The translations under genes were made by a program, and so were the position numbers. A stretch of DNA of 64,000 bases, from positions 248,001 to 312,000 of the forward strand of contig NZ_JSYP01000002.1 in assembly GCF_000813005.1 (NCBI RefSeq), given 5' to 3'. This stretch comes from Flavobacterium sp. KMS (lineage in GTDB: Bacteria > Bacteroidota > Bacteroidia > Flavobacteriales > Flavobacteriaceae). Below, piece by piece: positions 58,700-64,000 of this stretch. Numbering within the stretch: the stretch's first letter is position 1; every line of letters begins with the position of its first letter. The notes under the pieces are model-generated. The model was given only the letters and a program-made list of their open reading frames with translations, was not told the origin of the DNA and ran no database searches.

Positions 58700-60880
58700 A
58701 TGAAAATATTTTTTAAAGGTACTGAGGTACTAAGTTGCAAAGGTTCAAAGTTGAAAAACTATAAGCCATCTCTCTTTTTTCTATTCTCTTTTTTCTATTC
58801 TCTTTCTTCTTTCGCACAAGTACAAGATACTACCAAAGTAAATCAATTAGATAATGTGTTGGTTTCGGCAGTACGTGTTACTACGAAAACCCCTGTAAGT
58901 TTTAGTAATTTAACTAAAAAAGACATTAAATTCAGAAATTTAGGTCAGGATATTCCTGTTCTTATGAATTATATGCCATCGGTTGTTACGACTTCAGATG
59001 CTGGAAACGGAGTAGGTTATTCAGGAATACGCGTACGAGGTAGTGATGCTACGAGAGTAAATGTTACCATAAACGGAATTCCGTATAATGATGCCGAGAG
59101 CCAAGGAACATTTTGGGTAAATATGCCTGATTTTGCTTCTTCTGTAGAGAGCTTACAGTTGCAAAGAGGTGTTGGTACCTCAACAAACGGTTCGAGCGCT
59201 TTTGGAGCAAGTTTAAACTTATTGACAGATAATTATGCTACAAAAGCTACAGGAGAAATTGCTACTTCATTTGGTTCATTTAATACATTAAAAAACACAG
59301 TTAAGTTTAGTACTGGTTTATTAAATGACCATTTTGAAATTGCAGGACGATTATCGACCATAAAATCAGATGGATATATAGATAGAGCAAGCACAGATTT
59401 AAAATCCTATTTCTTGCAAGGAGCGTATGTGGGTAAAACAACCTTAATTAAAGCTTTGGTTTTTGGAGGAACCGAAAAAACGTATCAAGCCTGGAACGGA
59501 ATCGATGTAGAAACTCTAAATACTGACAGAACCTACAACTCTGCAGGAAAGTTTAAAGATGCATTAGGGAATACTCGTTTTTATGATAATGAAACCGATA
59601 ATTATAATCAAAACCATTATCAGTTACATTGGAGTGAATTTGTGTCCGAAAAATGGAGTACAAATCTTGCAGCACATTATACAAAAGGAAAAGGGTATTA
59701 TGAAAATTATAAATATGATGAACCCGTTGAAGGTTATGGAGGGATTGAACCGACTAAACTAGTATATAATGATTTAGGAGAATTAGTTCCGGGAACAGAT
59801 TTAATTCGCCAAAAATGGTTGGATAATGATTTTTATGGAACAACTTTTTCTGCAAAATATGTTACAGATAAACTAGATGTAATTTTAGGAGGAGGCTGGA
59901 ATAGGTATGAAGGCGATCATTTTGGTAAAGTCATTTGGGCAAGAAATGCTTCTCAAACAGAACTTGGAGATCATTATTATGATGATCATTCGGTTAAAAC
60001 TGACGGGAACATTTTTGCGAAAGCAAATTATCAATTAACCGATAAGTTAAGTTTTTATGGTGATTTGCAATATAGAAGTGTACAGTATAAAGCCAATAGT
60101 AAACAAACTGGTTTGGTCGATGATAATTTTAATTTCTTTAATCCAAAAGCAGGATTGAATTACGAAATCAACTTAAAAAACACCTTGTATTTCTCTTATG
60201 CAAGAGCCAATCGTGAGCCAAATAGAACAGATTACGAAGGAGGAAATGTAAAACCTGAGAAATTAAATGACTTTGAATTAGGATGGAGATATAATTCAGA
60301 GAAAGTACAATTGACTTCAAATGTGTATTATATGGCATACAAAGATCAATTGATTTTAACAGGAAGGTTAGATGATGTTGGTGCTTCAATTCGTGCTAAT
60401 ACCGAAAAAAGCTACCGTTTAGGGCTAGAAGTAGATGCAACGATTGCCTTGTCGGAGAAGTTTATAATAAGACCTAATTTTACATTAAGTAGTAACAAAA
60501 ATGTTGATTTGGCTGTAGATGGGGAATATTATGGAACTACAAGTATTGCCTATTCTCCAGAAGTAATAGTAGGGAACATTATTGTTTATAAACCAATCGA
60601 AGGATTATATGTTTCGCTATTGCAAAAGTATGTTGGAGAGCAATTCATGAATAATATAGAATTACCAGCTGCAAAACTAGCAGATTATTTTACAAACGAT
60701 TTGAATATTGCTTACGAGATAAAACCAAAATCTATATTTAAATCGATTACTATAACTGGTTTAGTAAATAATATTCTGGATAAAAAATATGTTTCAAACG
60801 GAGCCATGTGGGATATCTATCCGTCTTATTATCCGCAGGCTGGAATTAATTTCTTAGCTGGATTAACGCTTAAGTTTTAA
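58700..60880 (+). CDS. TonB-dependent outer membrane receptor, probable thiamin uptake
   Basis: TonB-dependent receptor with a plug (about 55-170: GVGYSGIRVRGSDATRVN, GTFWVNMPDFASS) and a barrel of ~550 residues ending in an aromatic strand. TPP riboswitch control points to thiamin or a precursor as the ligand. The ATG at 58700 gives 726 residues, but its first ~17 residues precede the signal peptide and come from a repeat-like tract; a TTG at 58751 (giving MKNYKPSLFFLFSFFYSL) would yield a standard signal peptide. The start is therefore uncertain. Confidence 0.88.
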   Translation: MKIFFKGTEVLSCKGSKLKNYKPSLFFLFSFFYSLSSFAQVQDTTKVNQLDNVLVSAVRVTTKTPVSFSNLTKKDIKFRNLGQDIPVLMNYMPSVVTTSDAGNGVGYSGIRVRGSDATRVNVTINGIPYNDAESQGTFWVNMPDFASSVESLQLQRGVGTSTNGSSAFGASLNLLTDNYATKATGEIATSFGSFNTLKNTVKFSTGLLNDHFEIAGRLSTIKSDGYIDRASTDLKSYFLQGAYVGKTTLIKALVFGGTEKTYQAWNGIDVETLNTDRTYNSAGKFKDALGNTRFYDNETDNYNQNHYQLHWSEFVSEKWSTNLAAHYTKGKGYYENYKYDEPVEGYGGIEPTKLVYNDLGELVPGTDLIRQKWLDNDFYGTTFSAKYVTDKLDVILGGGWNRYEGDHFGKVIWARNASQTELGDHYYDDHSVKTDGNIFAKANYQLTDKLSFYGDLQYRSVQYKANSKQTGLVDDNFNFFNPKAGLNYEINLKNTLYFSYARANREPNRTDYEGGNVKPEKLNDFELGWRYNSEKVQLTSNVYYMAYKDQLILTGRLDDVGASIRANTEKSYRLGLEVDATIALSEKFIIRPNFTLSSNKNVDLAVDGEYYGTTSIAYSPEVIVGNIIVYKPIEGLYVSLLQKYVGEQFMNNIELPAAKLADYFTNDLNIAYEIKPKSIFKSITITGLVNNILDKKYVSNGAMWDIYPSYYPQAGINFLAGLTLKF

Positions 60881-60902
60881 ATCAGTTTAGTTTTATATTA
60901 AA

Positions 60903-60935
60903 AAAAGCCTGAAAATTTTAATTTTTCAGGCTTTT
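60903..60935 (+). terminator. Intrinsic terminator after the TonB receptor
   Basis: AAAAGCCTGAAAA (60903-60915) pairs with TTTTCAGGCTTTT (60923-60935), with a T-rich tail. It is 22 bases past the receptor stop. Confidence 0.85.
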
Positions 60936-61033
60936 CTTTTTTAGTTATAAATACGTAATGTACTTCCAGCTATATCTACACGATATTGTTTAAAATCTAG
61001 ATTTCTTCATAGGATTGTTTAGCTTTTGATAAA

Positions 61034-61041
61034 TATATTTG
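61034..61041 (+). promoter_or_regulatory. Candidate -7 box (TATATTTG) for the small peptide gene
   Basis: TATATTTG matches TAnnTTTG about 118 bases before the small ORF; ATTG at 61014-61017 could serve as a -33 element. The 60881-61158 gap shows nothing else. Confidence 0.35.
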
Positions 61042-61158
61042 TATTTTTTAATATTTATATTGTTAATATAATATTAAAATGTAAGAATAATATTTATTTA
61101 TTGATATGTTTACGATGGTTAACCAATAACACTATTAATAAAATTAAAAAAGTAAATT

Positions 61159-61368
61159 ATGAAAAAATTAATATTTTCTGCTTTATTAGCGGTAGCATTT
61201 AGTGGGCCAGCAATGGCAAATACAGTAGAGTCTGATGTGGCTTCGACTTTTTTTGTAAGTAATTGTGGAGGTGTATATCATCGTACATATATAGAATTTT
61301 GTGACATAGGCCTTGAAGATGACGCTTCTGGTGAAGCTTGGGCAGCTTATAAAGAATGTCTTGGATAA
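61159..61368 (+). CDS. Small secreted cysteine-containing peptide (69 aa)
   Basis: Not a recognised family. An AMAN-type signal-peptidase site (about residue 21) leaves a mature peptide of ~48 residues with three cysteines (NCGGVYH, FCDIG, ECLG). It lies between a TonB receptor terminator and a GLPGLI gene. Function unknown; the presence of a clean signal peptide makes a genuine gene likely. Confidence 0.7.
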   Translation: MKKLIFSALLAVAFSGPAMANTVESDVASTFFVSNCGGVYHRTYIEFCDIGLEDDASGEAWAAYKECLG

Positions 61369-61389
61369 ATAAAGTTTATTGTTATTAAT

Positions 61390-61420
61390 AATCCGTTTAG
61401 ATGTTTAGTTTAAACGGATT
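61390..61420 (+). terminator. Hairpin before the first GLPGLI gene
   Basis: AATCCGTTTA (61390-61399) and TAAACGGATT (61411-61420) form a perfect stem with an 11-base loop. No T-run follows, so it may be an attenuator or stability element. It shows that the ATG at 61401, in its loop, is unlikely to be the real start of the next gene. Confidence 0.5.
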
Positions 61421-61433
61421 AAAACTAAATTAT

Positions 61434-62150
61434 ATGAAATATAAATATATCCTTTTTTTCTTTTTTTCGATTGGATTAACTGCTCAAAATCTAGCTAAAG
61501 TAAATTATATAGTTATGCCAACTAATGGTTCTATAGAAAAAAATGAAACTATAATGAAAATGAGTGTATCATTCAATGGTGTTGATGAAGCATTAAAAAA
61601 ATTAGAGTATGAGTTGTTGGTAAGTAATAATAGATCTTATTTTCATTTAATCTCAAGTCTTGATTTTAATGAAAGAGCTACAAGATTAGCAAGATCGCTT
61701 GCTGGGCGTAAAGAATATTATAGAGATAATAATAAAAATGAACTAATAGAGGTTGTTGATTTTTGGGGGGAATCTTTTAATGTTTTGGCGGATGTAAATA
61801 AAGAATGGGAACTTGTAAATGAAACAAAATTAATTAATGGCTATAAATGCTATAAAGCCATTACTGAAAGAAAGATTTGGCTAAAAAAAATAGATAATTT
61901 CGCGAAAGTAATAGCTTGGTATTGTCCTAGTATTCCGATGAATTATGGACCAAAAGGATTTGGTGGATTACCAGGATTAATATTGGAATTACAAGATGAT
62001 AAAATAATTTATTTAGCTTCAAAAATAGAGATTGATGAGAAGTTGAAAATTAATATAGGTGAAATAAAAGGTAAAGTAATTACTGAAAATGACTATTATA
62101 AGATAGTAGAGAAAACGAACGAAAATAATATGAATGCGATATCAAAATAA
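61434..62150 (+). CDS. GLPGLI-family protein (copy 1)
   Basis: Exported protein of 238 residues containing GLPGLILEL near residue 180, the motif that names the family. The start is the ATG at 61434, giving the signal peptide MKYKYILFFFFSIGLTAQ; an upstream ATG (61401) is inside a hairpin. GLPGLI genes usually accompany a carboxypeptidase-like/TonB receptor, as here. Function unknown. Confidence 0.87.
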   Translation: MKYKYILFFFFSIGLTAQNLAKVNYIVMPTNGSIEKNETIMKMSVSFNGVDEALKKLEYELLVSNNRSYFHLISSLDFNERATRLARSLAGRKEYYRDNNKNELIEVVDFWGESFNVLADVNKEWELVNETKLINGYKCYKAITERKIWLKKIDNFAKVIAWYCPSIPMNYGPKGFGGLPGLILELQDDKIIYLASKIEIDEKLKINIGEIKGKVITENDYYKIVEKTNENNMNAISK

Positions 62151-62242
62151 TAATTTATAGATTCAAGTTAGAGTAATTAAGAAATTTACGTTTTATAAGT
62201 AACCTAACTTATTTGCATCATAGAATATAAAAACTAAATCTT

Positions 62243-62951
62243 ATGAAGTATAAATATATTTTTTTTTTCGATTGTAATAAACGCACAAAATAGTGCTAAA
62301 GTAAATTATATAGTTGTGCCCACTGGAGGATCTTTGGAAAAAAACGAAGTTATTGTAAAAGGTAAATTACGTGTGGATGGTATTGATGAAGAACTTAAAA
62401 AATTAGAATATGAGTTGTTAATTAAGAATAATAAGTCTTTTTTTTCTCTCTTTTCGGCTTTGGATATAAATGAGAGAATAACAAGAATGGCTAAGATATT
62501 CGCTGGACGATATGATTATTACAGGGATAATGATAAAAAGATAGTTTTGAAAATTATTGATTTTTCTGGAGAAATGTTTAATGTTTTATCTGATGATAAT
62601 AATAATTGGCAGCTTACAAACGAAACAAAAACAATAAATGATTATTTATGTTATAAAGCATTAATAGAGAAAAAAATTCCTTTAAAAAAAACTGACAATA
62701 CGGTACAAGTAATAGCTTGGTATTGTCCAGCTATACCATTAAGTTATGGACCGAAAGAATTTGGTGGATTACCAGGGTTAATATTAGAATTGCAAGATGA
62801 TAAAATAATCTACTTAGTTTCAAAAATAGATTTAGATTCAAAAATAGATATTAAGATTAAAGAAGTAAAAGGAAAAACAATTACAGAAGATGATTTTAAC
62901 AAAATAGTAGAGCAGACCCATCAGAATAATTTAAATGCAATATCAAAATAA
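62243..62951 (+). pseudogene. GLPGLI-family protein (copy 2) with frameshifted signal peptide
   Basis: Paralog of copy 1. The true start ATG at 62243 (MKYKYIFFF) runs into a ten-base T-run (62259-62268), after which the frame changes. The frame that continues (SIVINAQNSAKVNYIVV and on, with GLPGLILEL) has no ATG and no signal start of its own. Relative to copy 1 the segment is 8 bases shorter. It is either a pseudogene, a slippage-controlled gene or a sequencing error. Confidence 0.75.
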
Positions 62952-62960
62952 TACTTTTAA

Positions 62961-64000
62961 ATGCTTCGTTATATACTATTCTTTCTTTTTTCAACTTTTT
63001 CTTTTTCTCAAACAAAAAGCTTTGTAGGGATAGTTTCTGATGATGTTAATAAACCATTAGAGTCTGCTAACGTAATCGCTAAACCATTGCAGGAAAATGC
63101 CAGTTTAAAATTTGCTATTTCAGATAATAGAGGACGTTACAAATTGGAGCTTGATAAAAAAGCTAAGTACGAGGTAACAGTTTCTTATATTGGGTTTATA
63201 GAAGAGGTTTTTATATTAGACCCTGAATCAGATAAAATTTCTCATGATTTTAAATTAAAACCCACAGGTGAAAACCTTAAAGAGATTGTGATTAAACATG
63301 ATTTTAAGCCAGTTATAGTTAAAAAGGATACCTTGATTTTTGATGTGAAGGCATTCTCTAATGGAAATGAACGCAAAATGAAAGAAATTTTGGAAAAATT
63401 ACCAGGAGTAGAAGTTGATAAAAATGGAACTGTAACTGTACAAGGAAAAAAGGTAACTAAAATGCTGGTTGAGGGGAAATCATTTTTTGGTGGTGGATCA
63501 AAATTAGCGGTAGAAAATATTCCAGCAGATGCCCTTGATAAAATTGAAGTAATTGATAATTTTAATGAGGTCGGATTTATGAAGCATGTCTCGGATACGG
63601 ATGATTTGGCTATAAATGTAAAATTAAAAGAGAATAAGAAAAAATTTGTTTTTGGAGATATAGAGTCAGGAGCAGAAGTAGGTACCGACGAAAATGGGTT
63701 TTATTTGGCACATGCTGCTTTGTTTTATTATAGTCCTAAGGCTAATTTTAGTTTTATAGGTGACCTTAATAATATAGGTAAGAGTACTTTTACTTTTGAT
63801 GATTTACTGCGATTTAGAGGAGGAATAAGTAGTTTTATTTTGGGAAGAAAGTCTTTTACTAATTTATATTCTTATGTTAAAGATAATACAGATATGGAAA
63901 AGAATAAGTCCCAATTAGGGGCTTTAAATTTTAGCTTTGATATTTCGCCTAAATTATCTGTTTCTGGATTCTCTATCTTTTCTAACGTTTTGACAAAGTC
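62961..64000 (+). CDS. TonB-receptor-like protein with carboxypeptidase-type N-terminal domain (partial, runs off the window)
   Basis: Open to the right edge without a stop. The signal peptide is MLRYILFFLFSTFSFSQ. A carboxypeptidase-regulatory-like beta-sandwich follows (about 20-115), then a plug-like domain (KEILEKLPGVEVDKNGTV and on) and the start of a barrel. Such proteins are the usual partners of GLPGLI genes. Ligand unknown. It starts 9 bases after the GLPGLI copy 2 stop. Confidence 0.8.
   Translation, partial: MLRYILFFLFSTFSFSQTKSFVGIVSDDVNKPLESANVIAKPLQENASLKFAISDNRGRYKLELDKKAKYEVTVSYIGFIEEVFILDPESDKISHDFKLKPTGENLKEIVIKHDFKPVIVKKDTLIFDVKAFSNGNERKMKEILEKLPGVEVDKNGTVTVQGKKVTKMLVEGKSFFGGGSKLAVENIPADALDKIEVIDNFNEVGFMKHVSDTDDLAINVKLKENKKKFVFGDIESGAEVGTDENGFYLAHAALFYYSPKANFSFIGDLNNIGKSTFTFDDLLRFRGGISSFILGRKSFTNLYSYVKDNTDMEKNKSQLGALNFSFDISPKLSVSGFSIFSNVLTK

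Overview
The window looks like a chromosomal segment of a Flavobacterium-type bacterium (Bacteroidota). The DNA is AT-rich. It carries a SusC/SusD pair, type IX secretion genes (porU, porV), the gliding lipoprotein gene gldJ, GLPGLI-family proteins and a bacterial GGGP-synthase-like gene. Several promoter-like TAnnTTTG boxes also fit this group. I see no rRNA, tRNA, CRISPR array, prophage or intact IS element.

Layout. 0.1-5.1 kb: a glycosyltransferase, an AraC regulator, an AhpD-like carboxymuconolactone decarboxylase and an M1 aminopeptidase lipoprotein. 5.2-16.9 kb: a housekeeping block with pdhC, pdhA, cdd, porV and porU on the minus strand, and gldJ then murF on the plus strand. 16.9-36.9 kb: a large polysaccharide utilization locus (PUL). 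It has a divergent membrane regulator, susC, susD, a glycan-binding lipoprotein, four GH30 enzymes, a GH5 with a C-terminal carbohydrate-binding domain, a secreted endonuclease/exonuclease/phosphatase-fold protein and a GH3 beta-glucosidase. The enzyme set points to beta-1,6-glucan, as in fungal cell walls. 37-42.3 kb: a Nudix-HTH regulator, small accessory genes and a DNA-alkylation-repair cluster (split Ada, AlkB, a second 2OG-Fe(II) oxygenase). Two MITE-like elements flank the second oxygenase. 42.5-47 kb: GNAT, Fic, an SMR transporter and four unrecognised genes resembling an accessory or immunity island. 47.3-52.9 kb: a patatin-barrel protein, ahcY and a phosphopantetheinyl transferase. 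53-60.9 kb: truncated hemoglobin with a Crp/Fnr regulator, GGGP synthase, a PnuC-type transporter, a NadR-like/DUF4301 fusion, a release-factor-like hydrolase, and a TPP riboswitch ahead of a TonB receptor. 61-64 kb: a small secreted peptide, two GLPGLI genes (the second frameshifted in a T-run) and a truncated TonB-receptor-like gene at the edge.

How the genes work together. In the PUL, surface enzymes would cut the glucan, SusC/D and the lipoprotein would import oligosaccharides, and GH3 would finish them in the periplasm. The divergent regulator would sense the glycan, and a pair of perfect 16-bp direct repeats upstream of susC is a candidate binding site. In the thiamin region, the riboswitch-controlled outer membrane receptor and the nearby PnuC-family permease could form an uptake route. 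The strongest leads are the susC-upstream repeats, the MITE-like elements around the repair genes, the palindrome overlapping the fic start, and the dispersed structured repeats. All functions are read from sequence and recalled family knowledge; no database search was run.
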